Assembly (NCBI GenBank): GCA_023391285.1
Contig: JAEWBF010000131.1
Coordinates: 1 to 64,000 of the forward strand
Reading direction: 5' to 3'
Length of the DNA stretch: 64,000 nt
Source of the DNA: Verrucomicrobiota bacterium
Lineage (GTDB): Bacteria; Verrucomicrobiota; Verrucomicrobiia; Opitutales; Opitutaceae
A program made the translations under genes and the position numbers. The notes under the pieces are model-generated. The model did no database searches. It was not told the DNA's origin and was given only the letters and a program-made list of their open reading frames with translations. This document shows, piece after piece, positions 29,201 through 38,900 of the stretch (the first letter of the stretch is position 1; each line of letters opens with the position of its first letter).

Positions 29201-29535
29201 GCGAGAAGGCCGGCGAGAGGATCGCCGAGGCGTCGCGCGATCTGCCACAGAGAGACCGCGATGCCGCCCATGAGAAGGGCGAGGACAACGTGGACGGCCC
29301 GGGTATTCCAATCGCCAGCGACAGCCAGGATGGCGGCTTTGAGATACGGAACGAGCGGACTGCGGTGATCTGCGGCGTCGCGATAGAGCACGGCGCCGTC
29401 GAGAACCTGCTGTGCCATCGTGAAGGTGCCGCCTTCGTCGACGTTCCAGATTTCGCGGTCGAGGAAAGGCCAGCGTAGCGCGAGCGCCGCGAGGAGGAAA
29501 GCGGCGGCGAGGAACAGGGGCGTGAGGCGGCGCAT
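26272..29535 (-). CDS. Giant GT39-like protein with tandem C-terminal modules, paralogue 4
   Basis: This 1,087-residue protein is the first gene of the tandem set on the minus strand. It has IWNVDEGGTFTMAQQ and LYRDAADHRSPLVPYLK in the outer loop, GRTFSHYSTQLVAP in the late membrane part, and VFVWGYYPELYAL plus TGLVPWTNLDPLID at the start of the soluble part. Modules begin near residues 675, 815 and 963. They end with FDWIYFGQL, WDWAWIGALH and FDWGFWGRFEG. The last lacks the Arg of DRG (SDLGEQTST). The close match to paralogue 3 in module order suggests one recent duplication. The 93-bp gap upstream carries a dispersed repeat, so a promoter could lie there or further up. Sugar donor and acceptor are unknown. 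Confidence 0.8.
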   Translation of the reverse strand: MRRLTPLFLAAAFLLAALALRWPFLDREIWNVDEGGTFTMAQQVLDGAVLYRDAADHRSPLVPYLKAAILAVAGDWNTRAVHVVLALLMGGIAVSLWQIARRLGDPLAGLLAATIFTFLSITLLDPADAISAHTGWFLAAFSAFGFATFVAALDRPTFLRGLIFGGLFGLSFLCKQPGLLDYLVVWVLLALLILQDRSRSTALVRLWFASALGALLPVTAFAIYFAANGAWHEALYYAFTYNTDIYIADAPLLERLAGMRAPFALAWANAPFVLFLAIAAAVALLSRAARDVLRRPFQPQLLVWLTLGWCASGLISTGLSGRTFSHYSTQLVAPLSLASGWALSRLIAACRSRRPVALSWIACSITAFAIGTLVFSYTRRARVLAQPDTFPIEISKLIRAHSAPSDRVFVWGYYPELYALSQRLPATRFIYTNFVTGLVPWTNLDPLIDTSYAIVPDSPQQLLADLRRTPPEVIVETGGARGYLKYPLHAQPELWSDLRTHYAQVASFYSMKVFRRLLPIAQTPPLDATLPVDNSILLSGIHEHRRHEPPRLRVRSNHPATRIDLFAGSHSIASLVHPATQPIDAEFFLDGRHPASREIRARLTAADGTQSLSPVFDFHAFSGHARIEPIAGPTLQLADSSLAPVATDSLFGELAPSPEHPETWRIDAPAELEYPVPDGLRSLSFVHGGYLDSRGHTDGYDLQVLLIDPAGQRTILHERRMHVSTVAADQTPQQVTLSLPPSSGSRLVFRFLAGPHNQPNFDWIYFGQLRGHTPGPLLHLSDDLIVPHSSATSSTSALRNTSGQWLAHAPTRFEWPRPPHLAALTFHYGIEEGAYTSPTGHTDGVVFTLELIDEQQQVHPLFSRTLTPFNHPEHRGEQITRVELPPKRSGTLVLRTDAGPNNDASWDWAWIGALHAEGYGPSIILSSGRELLPISSYTVEPSGDPSKRNGPADWGAHADAQLIYDRPADLTRVTFRYGLSSGADRDESGQQRSDGAEMIVSFEPSSGAPSVELFRRPLDPFHNPSDLGEQTSTLDLPPFESGRLLFRLSPGPHNNNAFDWGFWGRFEGESLRNDERSRAAPTPGATP

Positions 29536-29573
29536 GGCGGAGGGCGGAGGTGCGTCAAAGGCGTGCGGACACC

Positions 29574-29603
29574 TGGATTCTTCGCTTCGCTCAGAATGAC
29601 AGA
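29574..29603. repeat. Copy 2 of the GGATTCTTCGCTTCGCTCAG element
   Basis: These 30 bases are identical to 2284-2313 and lie between the giant paralogue 4 and the GT hybrid gene. Elements of this kind (the reverse complement reads TCATTCTGAGCGAAGCG) are, to my knowledge, scattered through many bacterial genomes. When translated they give spurious HSERSEE-type peptides. Confidence 0.85.
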
Positions 29604-29628
29604 AGGGGAGAAATAAAAGGCGGAGCGG

Positions 29629-32600
29629 TTACCAGCTGGACTCTTGGCGGTCGCCGCGGCCGGTGAGGCGGGCGGGGGCGGTGCGGTGGGTGTTGCCGTC
29701 GAAGTCGAGGACGGTTTCGCGCGCGAAATCGGCGTGCTTGGGGAGAACGCGTTCGATGTCGTAGGCGCGAACGACCTTGGAATAACCCATCGGCGCGGTG
29801 GAGGTGCCGTTGGCCTGTTTTTCGAGGCAGGCTTTCATGACCTGCGCGAACTTCACGGGATCGCCAGCCTGCACGAGGTAGGCTTCGGCGCGGTGTGTCA
29901 CCATTTCGGGGATACCGTGGACGTCGGTGGAAACGATGGGCGTTTCGAACGCCATCGCTTCGAGGAGGACGCGCGGGAAGGACTCCTCGTAGCTCGTGCA
30001 GACGAACATGTCGGAAAGGACGAAGAAGTCGTAGGCGTCGCGAGTCTCGGTGACGATCGTCACCAATTTATCGATACCGAGCATCTCCATGTCGCGGATG
30101 AGCGAGTCCTGGTATTCGCCCGCGCGGCCACCGACGAAGAGGAAGCGGTATTTCGCGCCGCCGGCGTAGTGGCGCATGAAGGTGTCGATCGTGCGGATGA
30201 AGATGTGCTGGCCCTTGCGTTCGCAGACGGTGCCGATGTTGGCGACGATGATCTCGTCGTCGGCGAAACCGTATTTGCGGCGGAGTTCGGCCTTGGTGTG
30301 CGTGCGCTTGAACTGCTCGATGCGCGGGAGATCGATCCACGAGGAGACGAAGCGGAAATTGTCGTAGTCGTTGAACTCCTCGAAGTAGTTGCGGCTGGCG
30401 TTGCAGAGGAAGGCGACACGGGTGGCCTGGCGGAAGGCGCCGCGGGCGAGGTGCTGCATGTGCTTGTGCAGCATTTTCGAGAAGAAGCGTTTCAACGAAG
30501 CGCTCTCGTGGATGTAGAGCATCGACGGCTTCTGCGCGGCGGCGGCGAGGTAAACGCCCCACCAGCAGGCGACCGTGTTGCAGAGAACGACGTCGGCCTG
30601 CGCGAGCGGCTCGCCGACCTTTTGGCGCATGAGCTCGAGCTGCTCGGCGAACTCGGCATCGCTGCGGGAGCCGTGGAGCGGATGGCGGTCGATAATTGAA
30701 ATTTGGATACCGAGGGCCTCGTAGGCGGAGCGGAGCGGTCCGTCCTCGGCCGAGAGGAGGTCGATCTGGAATCCCTCGTGGCGCGCCATGTGCGCGGCGT
30801 ATTCGAGCAGAAAGAGCGGCGCGCCCTCGTAGTTGAGATTGTGGGTGATGAGGAGGAGGCGGAGTTTGCCGAGGCGCGACGCGTATTCGTAGCGGTAGGT
30901 GTCAAGACGAAGGTCGCCGGTGATGAGGAAGAGTTGTTTCGGGAAGAACGCGTCGGGGTAGTTCGTGTATTTGCGGAGGAAGGCGACGTGTTCGTTTTCG
31001 TAATACGTGGTGCCGCGCGAGGCGGAGCCCCAGTGCCAAAGGACGGCTTGCGGCGTGTAAACGACACGATGGCCCGCGGCGCGGAGGCGCATGCAGTAGT
31101 CGACGTCGTTGTAGGTGACGCGGAAGTCCTTTTCGTCGAAACCGCCGAAGTCGCGGTAGAGCGACGTGCGCGTCATCATGCACGCGCCGGTGACGGCGGT
31201 GACGTCGCGGGCGAGCTTGTGGAACGGCAGATGGTCGTCGGATTCTGAGTCGAGGCCGGCGAGCGGGACGTCGGCGAGACCGTGGTGCGGGCCGACGGCG
31301 ACGCCGGCGTGGTTAAGATGGTTGTTTGGAAAGAGGAGTTTTGCGCCAACGACACCGACATCGGACATGGCGAACCAGCCGGCCATGGCTTCGATCCAGC
31401 CGGGCTTGAGGGCGTCGACGTCGTTGTTGAGGTGGAGGATCAGCGGGGTGTCGACGTAGGGCAGCGCGGCGTTGACCAGCATCGAGTAGTTGAACGGCAG
31501 CATCGGATCGACCGGCGGGCGGATGACGCGGCAGTTGAACTCGCGGCGGGAGGGAAGCGCGCGCAGGAGGCGGACGGTTTTTTCGTCGCGAGAGAAATCG
31601 TCGACGATGATGAGCTTCACATAGCGCCAATCGACGGTGAGGAGCAGCGCATCGAGGCAGCGCTCCATGAGATCGGCGCGGTCGCGCGTCGGGATGACGA
31701 TCGTGACGGGATTCTTCGCGAGGAATCCAGAATCCCAATACAGCTGATGGTGCAGCGTGGCCAGGCGGCTGGCGAAAGGCGGTTGGAAGGCGCGCGCGGG
31801 GATTTGGCGGCGGATGATCGCGGCTTCGATGGCGTGGCGCGTGGCTTCGACGAGCGGATGGCCGTGCGGGTAAGTCGGCGCGGGATCGGGCGCGTGATAG
31901 CAGATGGCGTCGACGTGGCGGACGTGAGCCGGCGTGACGTTTTCGGACACGCGCAGCGCGAGGTCGAAGTGAAGGGCCGGCGCGTAGTCGGGCATGAACT
32001 CGCGCGAACGCATGAAAAGCCGGCGATGCATCACACACAAATGGCCGGGCTGGTGGCCGGAAATGACGAGGGCGGGGTTCCACTCGCATTTGAATGCCGG
32101 CGAAGAGCGCGTGCCATTGTTGGACATGCGATCCTCGTCGGTGAACACGAGCTCGGCGTCGGGCGAGCGGTCGATGGTTTCGGCGACGAAAAGGAGCGCG
32201 TAGTCGGGGAGGCGCCCGCTCGGATCGGGGAAGCAAAGCCAGTGCTCGCCGAGAGAATGGGCGGCGGCGTTGAGCGCGGCGGCGCGGTTGGCGTCGGACG
32301 CGATGACGACCTTTACGCGGAGATCGCTGGCGGCGAGACGGGCGAGTTCGGCAGAAAGTTCCGGGGAGGCGTCGTGGGGCTGGACGAGCGCGAGGGACCA
32401 GCGGTTGAAAAGTTGAACGCGCAGTGAGTCGATGAGGCGCGCGAGATGGCCGGGAGCGGCGGCGCCGGCGTCGATGACGAGAGCGAAGGCGGGGCCGTCC
32501 TTGCGCGCGGCGAGCGTCGCGGCGGATTGGGTGAGGGTCTCGCGGAGACGCGGGGCGATGGTGTTGTGCGCGAGCCAGCTCTGGTAGTCGTCGCGGAGTT

Positions 32601-33630
32601 GCCAGGCGAACCACGGCGGCGTTTCGGGCGATTCGTCGCGGTAGAGGCGGTGAACGGCGAAGACATCGCGCCAGAAGGAAAGTCCGCCGGTGCGGACCTT
32701 GAGTTCGCGGCAGGCGCGGAGAACGGCGCGAACGATTTCGCGGTAGTTTTCTTTCGAATACGGCGGAAGCGGGTGCTCCTTTTCGAGGTAGGTCCAGGGG
32801 TAGAGACGCTTGGTGAAGGCGAGGACCTTTTCGCCGGATTCGAGGACGGCGAAGATTTTCAGGCAGACGGGTTCGGCGAGATGGCCGGGGAGGTCGACGT
32901 TGCCGCGGAACTGGCAGAAACGCGCGTGGGGGACGGCGGGAAAGAGCTTGGCGACGTCCTCGCGCTCGAAGCCGTGGACGAGATTGTTCTGCGTGCGGTT
33001 GTCGGTCGTCGCGATGAGGCAGCGGATTTTCTGCTCGGCGTGGAAGATCCACCCTCCGATGTGGAGCTTGTCGTAATGCGTGTGGCCGATGACGTGCGGG
33101 CCCTCGAAGACGCCGTAGAGCGGCGGGACGGGAAGGGCTTCGAGCGGGATGACGGAACGTTCGCGAACGAGTTTTCGGGCGTGGTCGTCGCGCTTAACGC
33201 CCTTCTGAAATGTGGGCTGCTTGAGCAGGTCGAGCAGCATGGGCTTCACCAGCTCGGGGCGGAGCGTAGGGCGAAGGCGTTTGTTGGGGCCCTTGCCTTT
33301 GCAACGGATCGGGACGCGCCAGAATTCGGCCCAGTCGTTGTTCTCGTTGAGGATTTCGAGACGGATGAGTTTGGCGCCGGTCCAGGGATCGAGCCGGAAA
33401 GCGAAGCCGGGGTGTTGGTGGGCGGTCCACTGCGGGTAGGCGGCTTCGATGTCGCCGCGCGGGAGACCGAGGAAGCCCATGAACGGGACGTCGTCGATGA
33501 ACGCGCGGACGTCGACGTAGCGGATGTGGGTTTTGGAGACGAACCAGCCGGTGATCCAGAACTGCTCGGGCTTGAGGGACCAGTTGGTGGGGTGCTCTAC
33601 GTGGAAGACGTAGGACTCGTTTTCGTTCAT
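29629..33630 (-). CDS. Multidomain glycosyltransferase: two GT2-like and one GT4 domain
   Basis: This 1,333-residue soluble protein has no membrane segment. The N-terminus holds two related beta-rich domains (about 5-110 and 180-285, each with a ITGWF- or IGGWI-type strand). A first GT2-like domain (about 375-640) follows, then a second GT2 domain with VTIVIPTRDRADLMERC, LILHLNNDVDALKPGWIEA and TGACMMTRTSLY. A GT4 domain closes it, with LLLITHNLNYEGAPLFLLEY and the donor-site EESFPRVLLEAMAF. It adds sugars from nucleotide donors to a cytoplasmic acceptor, by family knowledge. The first GT2 domain looks inactive: at the DxD position it has LCFPDPSGRLPD, where its paralogue at 35907 has AFVDHDDLLP, although FTDEDRM is kept. 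Both hybrids sit in the glycan cluster and probably build the lipid-linked precursor. Confidence 0.88.
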   Translation of the reverse strand: MNENESYVFHVEHPTNWSLKPEQFWITGWFVSKTHIRYVDVRAFIDDVPFMGFLGLPRGDIEAAYPQWTAHQHPGFAFRLDPWTGAKLIRLEILNENNDWAEFWRVPIRCKGKGPNKRLRPTLRPELVKPMLLDLLKQPTFQKGVKRDDHARKLVRERSVIPLEALPVPPLYGVFEGPHVIGHTHYDKLHIGGWIFHAEQKIRCLIATTDNRTQNNLVHGFEREDVAKLFPAVPHARFCQFRGNVDLPGHLAEPVCLKIFAVLESGEKVLAFTKRLYPWTYLEKEHPLPPYSKENYREIVRAVLRACRELKVRTGGLSFWRDVFAVHRLYRDESPETPPWFAWQLRDDYQSWLAHNTIAPRLRETLTQSAATLAARKDGPAFALVIDAGAAAPGHLARLIDSLRVQLFNRWSLALVQPHDASPELSAELARLAASDLRVKVVIASDANRAAALNAAAHSLGEHWLCFPDPSGRLPDYALLFVAETIDRSPDAELVFTDEDRMSNNGTRSSPAFKCEWNPALVISGHQPGHLCVMHRRLFMRSREFMPDYAPALHFDLALRVSENVTPAHVRHVDAICYHAPDPAPTYPHGHPLVEATRHAIEAAIIRRQIPARAFQPPFASRLATLHHQLYWDSGFLAKNPVTIVIPTRDRADLMERCLDALLLTVDWRYVKLIIVDDFSRDEKTVRLLRALPSRREFNCRVIRPPVDPMLPFNYSMLVNAALPYVDTPLILHLNNDVDALKPGWIEAMAGWFAMSDVGVVGAKLLFPNNHLNHAGVAVGPHHGLADVPLAGLDSESDDHLPFHKLARDVTAVTGACMMTRTSLYRDFGGFDEKDFRVTYNDVDYCMRLRAAGHRVVYTPQAVLWHWGSASRGTTYYENEHVAFLRKYTNYPDAFFPKQLFLITGDLRLDTYRYEYASRLGKLRLLLITHNLNYEGAPLFLLEYAAHMARHEGFQIDLLSAEDGPLRSAYEALGIQISIIDRHPLHGSRSDAEFAEQLELMRQKVGEPLAQADVVLCNTVACWWGVYLAAAAQKPSMLYIHESASLKRFFSKMLHKHMQHLARGAFRQATRVAFLCNASRNYFEEFNDYDNFRFVSSWIDLPRIEQFKRTHTKAELRRKYGFADDEIIVANIGTVCERKGQHIFIRTIDTFMRHYAGGAKYRFLFVGGRAGEYQDSLIRDMEMLGIDKLVTIVTETRDAYDFFVLSDMFVCTSYEESFPRVLLEAMAFETPIVSTDVHGIPEMVTHRAEAYLVQAGDPVKFAQVMKACLEKQANGTSTAPMGYSKVVRAYDIERVLPKHADFARETVLDFDGNTHRTAPARLTGRGDRQESSW

Positions 33631-33660
33631 GCGGGAGGAAGCCGGAGGAAGTGGATTTTA

Positions 33661-33697
33661 GGAACCACGAATGGACACGAATTCACACGAATAAAGG
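33661..33697. repeat. Dispersed 'ccacgaatggacacgaattc' repeat
   Basis: Three related acacga units lie just upstream of the hybrid glycosyltransferase start. The element resembles 4568-4603 and belongs to the same loose family. No open frame or promoter is evident in it. Confidence 0.6.
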
Positions 33698-33720
33698 CAG
33701 GTCGGCATCAGGACCGACTA

Positions 33721-35751
33721 TCACCGGAATTCCGGGGCGCTCCAGCAAGTCCAGTCTTTGGCGCCGTTGGGGCCGGTGGAAGCTTTGAGGATGAGTTGTC
33801 CGGGGCGGTTGGATACTGGGAGATCGGCGGAAAGCGTGTGAAGACCACGGTCGGCGGGTTGGCCGGAGGGATCGAGAGGGCGGCGAAGGAGGGTGATTTG
33901 GTCGCGACCGTCCGACCAAAGCACGGTGAACACGGCGCCGTCGGTCGTAGGGCTGCCTTCGTGGGCAGCGTCCGTGAAGCCGTAACGAAGGGTGACGCGG
34001 CGGGCGGACGGTGGGATGTCGATCACGACGTGGCTCGGCGCGTGGACGAGTTGGACAGCCTGACCGGAGATGTGCGCGGTGGAGACGGGAAAAGGGGAAA
34101 ATGCTTCGCCGCCGGGGAAGTCGAAGCGTTGCGGAGGATCGTTGCGGAAGACGATGAAATGGGAGTCGAATTCGAGGTAAGGGCGTCCGCGTAGGTTGAG
34201 CTCTTGGAGGGCGGGGGAAACGTCGAAATCGGCGACCTGGCGGTAGCGACCGGTGAGGAAGGATGGAGCTTTGCGGGAGATGCGTTCGACCTCGTGCGGG
34301 CGAAGGACAAGCCAGGTCGGAGCGAGGTCGTCGATGAGGTCCATCCAATCGGCGCCGCTTCGGCGGATGGCGGCGACGGACTCGCGCGAGGACATGCCGG
34401 GGAAATCGTAGGTTTTGAGCTGCGAGAAGAAGCCGATGTAGCCGAGCGGTTCGAGAAAGACGGTGTCGTGAGGGGCGGCATGCGTGCGGAGCCATTCGCC
34501 GATTTTGCGTCGATTGCCGTCTTCGATGAGGTCCTGCTGCGCGGCGAGCTGGCGCGCGACGGCGGTGGTGGTCCACGTGGTGAGGACGAGGAGCGCGGCG
34601 GCGCTGGCGAGCACGACGGGGCGGACGGAACGAGTGAGGGCGGACGCGGTTGCAGCGCGGAGCGTGCAGGCGAGAAAGCCGCCCAGGGCGAAGCACGCGA
34701 ACAACGTGGTGCCGGGCAGATACCACGGGAAGGGGAAATACGGATACGCGGTGAGATAGACGTGGAAGCCGCAGAAAACGAAGGAGGCGGTGCGCGTGGG
34801 GAAATCGATTTTGGGGACGAGCCACAGGAAGGCGGCGAGAAGACCGAGGAGTTTAGCGATCGGCAGAAGCGGGGCGGGCCAGCCGCCGAAGAAATGATAG
34901 GCGGGAAGGAAGGCGGCGGGGACGGAGCTCTCGCCGGAGACGATGCGGATGGGCAACGTCACCAACACGCGCAGCGGCTCGAACCAGGATTGGTCGGGGG
35001 CATCGAAGACAGATTTCGCGACGATGGTGTGCGGAATGGGCGAGCCGTAGTAGAGCCACGATCCGACGAACCACGGAAGGTAGATGGCGGTGCAGATTAG
35101 ACCGGCGAAGACGAAAAGCTTGAGCACAGCGGCGCGGGTGAGGCCGGAGGTTTCGGCGCGGTTGAAAAGAACGACGCCCAGCGAAAGCAGGGCGATGTAG
35201 ATGAAGCTGTCGGGGCGCGTCCACATGAGCCCGGCCCAAGCGAGACCGAGTTGGAGGGAGCGGCGTTCGCATGGCAGGACGGAGCAGCGGAAAGTCCAGG
35301 CGAGGAAGAACAGGAGCAGGCCGGTCTCCATGCCGTTGATCGTGAAATCGATACTCTTGGCGTCGATCAGGAGAGCGAATGCCACGAAGGCGGCGGCGAG
35401 CGCGCTTTGGTGTGAGCGGCGCGAGGTGGTGGAAAGCAGGGCGACGGCGGCGGCGAAGGCGGTGATCGAGATCAGCCGGAAAAGCCAGAGCGCGGCGGTA
35501 TCGGACGTGTTGAGCGTAGCTAGGCTGCAGAGCGCGGGGAGCAGGACGCCGAGGGGAGAAGTGAAGGTATGGAGACGATCGCCGGGGTTGAAGACGAGGC
35601 CTTGGCCGGTCGCGAGGTTCTTACTCGAACGGTAGGTGATGTAGTAGTCTTCCCAGACGTGGTTCGTGAAGAACGCAAATCCGAGCGCGGCGAGAAACGC
35701 GGCGACGAAGACGACTCGGGCGGAGGGGCTGACGCGGGAGAGGAGCGCCAT
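33721..35751 (-). CDS. GT-C-like membrane glycosyltransferase (AftB-like loop)
   Basis: This 676-residue protein has about ten helices to residue 400, a soluble domain and one C-terminal DRG-Q/DW-type module (from about 580; PADRGLHTLSADLP, GPNGAKDWTCWS). The first outer loop contains WEDYYITYRSSKNLATGQG, then GLVFNPGDRLHTFTSPLG. To my recollection this arrangement is seen in AftB-type and related bacterial GT-C transferases, which act on decaprenyl- or polyprenyl-linked sugars. In this copy DRG-Q reads DRGLH. The soluble part has DTVFLEPLGYIGFFS, as in GT-C proteins with a C-terminal extension. The start is the ATG at 35749-35751, right before the first helix. The gene lies between the two hybrid glycosyltransferases on the same strand, which suggests one assembly pathway. 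Confidence 0.8.
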   Translation of the reverse strand: MALLSRVSPSARVVFVAAFLAALGFAFFTNHVWEDYYITYRSSKNLATGQGLVFNPGDRLHTFTSPLGVLLPALCSLATLNTSDTAALWLFRLISITAFAAAVALLSTTSRRSHQSALAAAFVAFALLIDAKSIDFTINGMETGLLLFFLAWTFRCSVLPCERRSLQLGLAWAGLMWTRPDSFIYIALLSLGVVLFNRAETSGLTRAAVLKLFVFAGLICTAIYLPWFVGSWLYYGSPIPHTIVAKSVFDAPDQSWFEPLRVLVTLPIRIVSGESSVPAAFLPAYHFFGGWPAPLLPIAKLLGLLAAFLWLVPKIDFPTRTASFVFCGFHVYLTAYPYFPFPWYLPGTTLFACFALGGFLACTLRAATASALTRSVRPVVLASAAALLVLTTWTTTAVARQLAAQQDLIEDGNRRKIGEWLRTHAAPHDTVFLEPLGYIGFFSQLKTYDFPGMSSRESVAAIRRSGADWMDLIDDLAPTWLVLRPHEVERISRKAPSFLTGRYRQVADFDVSPALQELNLRGRPYLEFDSHFIVFRNDPPQRFDFPGGEAFSPFPVSTAHISGQAVQLVHAPSHVVIDIPPSARRVTLRYGFTDAAHEGSPTTDGAVFTVLWSDGRDQITLLRRPLDPSGQPADRGLHTLSADLPVSNRPGQLILKASTGPNGAKDWTCWSAPEFR

Positions 35752-35906
35752 CGGGCGAGGGTTGAGACCGCGAAGGACGCGAAGTTACGCGAAGGGGAGG
35801 CGGATTGAAGGGCCGCAACGAGGCGCAGAGGGCGCAAGGAGGTTGAAGCCATGCGCGGTGGGGGCACCGCGCCTCCATGGGTGGAGGAGGACGGGTGTCA
35901 TGATGA
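35752..35906. repeat. Repeat-rich gap upstream of the AftB-like gene
   Basis: No gene is seen in these 155 bp. They hold a gcgaaggacgcgaagttacg-type element (35770-35800), a gaggcgcagagggcgcaagg-type element (35815-35842) and a perfect 8-bp hairpin, GCGCGGTG-GGGG-CACCGCGC (35853-35872). These are dispersed intergenic elements. The hairpin may also act as a weak terminator or mRNA stabiliser between the two minus-strand genes. Confidence 0.65.
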
Positions 35907-38900
35907 TTAACCGAAGTAGATTTCGCGGGCCATGGCGACGTGGACGGGGAGGGAAATGCGGGCGTCGTAGAAACGCGAGACGCGCGTGTAGGCCATGGAG
36001 ATCATTTTCGTGTCACCGGCGTAGTGGCGATCGAGGGCGGTTTTCAGGGTGGCGGCGAGCTTGTGGTAGTCGCCGGCGCCGATGAGGTAGGCCTCGTCGT
36101 TGTTGACGAACATTTCGGGGATGCCGTTGACGTTGGTCGAGACGACCGGGAGGCGGAACGTGGCGGCCTCGAGGAGGACGCGCGGGAAGGATTCCTCGAA
36201 GCTCGTGCAGCAGAAAATGTCGGCGACGCGATACCAGTCGTAGACGTCGAAGGTTTCGGGGACGAGGCGGGTGTTGGTGATGCCGAGGAGTTCGATGTCC
36301 TGCTTGATTGTGTCGAGGTAGAGACCCTCGCGGGCGCCGACCATGATGAACTCCAGCGGACCGTGTTGCGCGAGTTCGGGGCCGTGCTGTTTCAGCAGGT
36401 GATCGATGGCGCGGATGTAGATGTGCTGGCCCTTGCGCTGACAGACGGAGCCGACGTTGACGATGACGGTGGCGTTTTGCGGGATGCCGTATTTGCGGCG
36501 GAGCTCCTCCTTGGAGTGCTGCGCCATGAAGCGCTCGATGCGTTCGACGTCGATCCAGCTGTTGATGAGGCGGAAATTATCGTGGGCGTTGAGATCGGCG
36601 AAAATCTTGCGCGTGGCCTCGGCGATGAAGACGACGCGGGTGGCGTCGCGCATGGCGTCTTCGATGAGCGGAATGACCTCGGGCGAGGCGAGGTTGTGCT
36701 CGGAGAAGAAGCGGCGCGGGGCGTTGCTCTCGTGGATGTAGAGCGCGGCGGGAAGGTTCAGTTTCTGGGCGAGCGGAACGACCCAGTAGGAAAGCATCGT
36801 GTTGCCGATGAGGAGATCGATGTCCTTCCAGGTCGGGAGTGCGGCGAGTTTTTCGGTTTCGCGGCGGAAGGTGTCGGCGGTTTCGGATTTGAGGAGCGGA
36901 TCGAGATCGAGGACCTCGACGGAGAGACCGGCTTCCTCGAAGGATTTGCGGAGCGGGCCTTCCATCGGGGAATAGACGCGGACTTCCCAGCCCTGCTGTT
37001 TCGCGAAGTAGCGGGCGTATTCGAGAATGAACAACGGCGCGCCCTCGAGGCGGAGGTTGTGGGTGACGACGCCCATGCGCAGCTTGAGCGAGCGGCGCGA
37101 GAAACGGTGGTCGTAGGGGTTGAGCCGGAAGCTCGGTGAGGCGAACTGGGCGATCTCGCTGATGTAGGGGTCGCGGTAATTTGGATACCGGCGAACGAAG
37201 GCGAGGTGTTCTTTTTCGGTGTAGCTGTTGCCGCGGGAAGCGGAGCCGAGGTGGACGAGCGTGGACTGCGGCGTGTAAACCGTGCGGAAGCCGGCGGCGG
37301 CGGCGCGGAGGCAATAGTCGACGTCGTTGTAAGCGACTTGGAAATCGGTTTCGTCGAACCCGCCGAGTTTCTTATAGAGATCGGTGCGCGTGATGAGGCA
37401 GGCGCCGGTGACGGCGGAGACGTTGCGCGCGGCGTGCGGGAGGAAGAGGTAGCCGAGATCGTCTTTCGGGAGGCCGACGAACATGCCGTGGGCGAGGCCG
37501 CCGTTGGGAGCGATCCAGATGCCGGCGTGGTTCAGGGTATCGTCGGGGTGAACGAGGCGCGCGCCGACGACGCCGACACCGGGGACGGACATCCAGCCGA
37601 CGAGGTCTTCGAGCCAGCCGGGTTCGCGCGCTTCGATGTCGTTGTTGAGATGAAGGACGAGCGGGGTTTCGGCGGCGGCGGTGCCGAGGTTGACGAGATG
37701 GGAATAGTTAAACGCGAGGTCGGAGGTGGTTTTGTCGGCGGAGGCGGTGGCGAAACGCTCACGCGTTCCGCTACGGAGTATGCGGCAGTAGGGGCGGGAT
37801 TCGAGATGGGCGAGAAGCGTGAGGGCGGCGGGCTCGGTGGAACCGTCGTCGACGATGATGAGGCGGACGTGATCCCAGTTGACGGTGCGATCGAGCGAGG
37901 CGACGCAGGCGGAGAGGAGCTCGGCGCGGTCGCGGGTGGGGATGACGATGGTGACGTTGTTTTCGGCGAGGAGCGACGGATCCCACTTCAGTTGATGAAG
38001 CGAGAGGGCGTAGTCCTTCATCAACGGTGGAAGAAAAACTTCGGCGCGGAGACCCCGGCGTTTGACGGCGTCGGCAATGCCGCGGCGGGCGGCGTCGAAA
38101 AGATAACCCTTTTGGTCGCCCTTGCTCGCGGTGCTCTCCTCGTGGGCGCGCCAGTGGTAGCAAACGAAGGGGACGTGGATGACGTTCTGGTTTTCGATCA
38201 ACTCGAAACAGCGGAGGAGGAGGTCGATGTCCTGGGCGCCCTCGTAGCCTAACCGGAGGCGGCCGGCGCGTTCGACGACGCTGCGGCGGATGACGGTAAG
38301 ATGGTGGATGTAATTGTGCGTAATTGCCATTTCCGGACTCCAGGCGCCCTTGAGCTGGGCGTCGTAGCGGCGGCCGGTGGCGTCGATTTTATCCTCGTCG
38401 GTGTAGAGAAGGTCGGCGGACGGATGGGCGACGATGGCTTCGGCGACGTGGAGGAGGGCGTCGGCGGGGAGAAGGTCGTCGTGATCGACGAACGCGATGT
38501 AATCGCCGGTGGCGAGGTCGAGGGCGGAGTTGGTGGCGGCGGAAATGTGGCCGTTTTTTTCGCGTATCGTGAACTTGATACGCGGGTCCTGTTTTGCGGC
38601 GGCGGCGAGACGTTTGGCGACGTGAGGCTGCGGAGAGGCGTCGTCGGCGACGCAGAGTTCCCAGTTGGTGTAAACCTGGGCGCGAACGCAGTCGATGAGC
38701 TCGTCGAGGAAGTTCGCGGGAGTGTTGTAGGTCGGGACGACGATGCTGATCTTGGGACCGCGATTGGAAATCTTTTCACCCTCGGACTTGAGGAAGTTGA
38801 GCAGGCGCGGCGTGAGCCGGTTGTGATGGGCCCAGAGATCGTAGGGCTCCTTCGCGCGGGAGACGACGGCGGGGACGGGCGCGGGGCGCTGACGGCCGCG

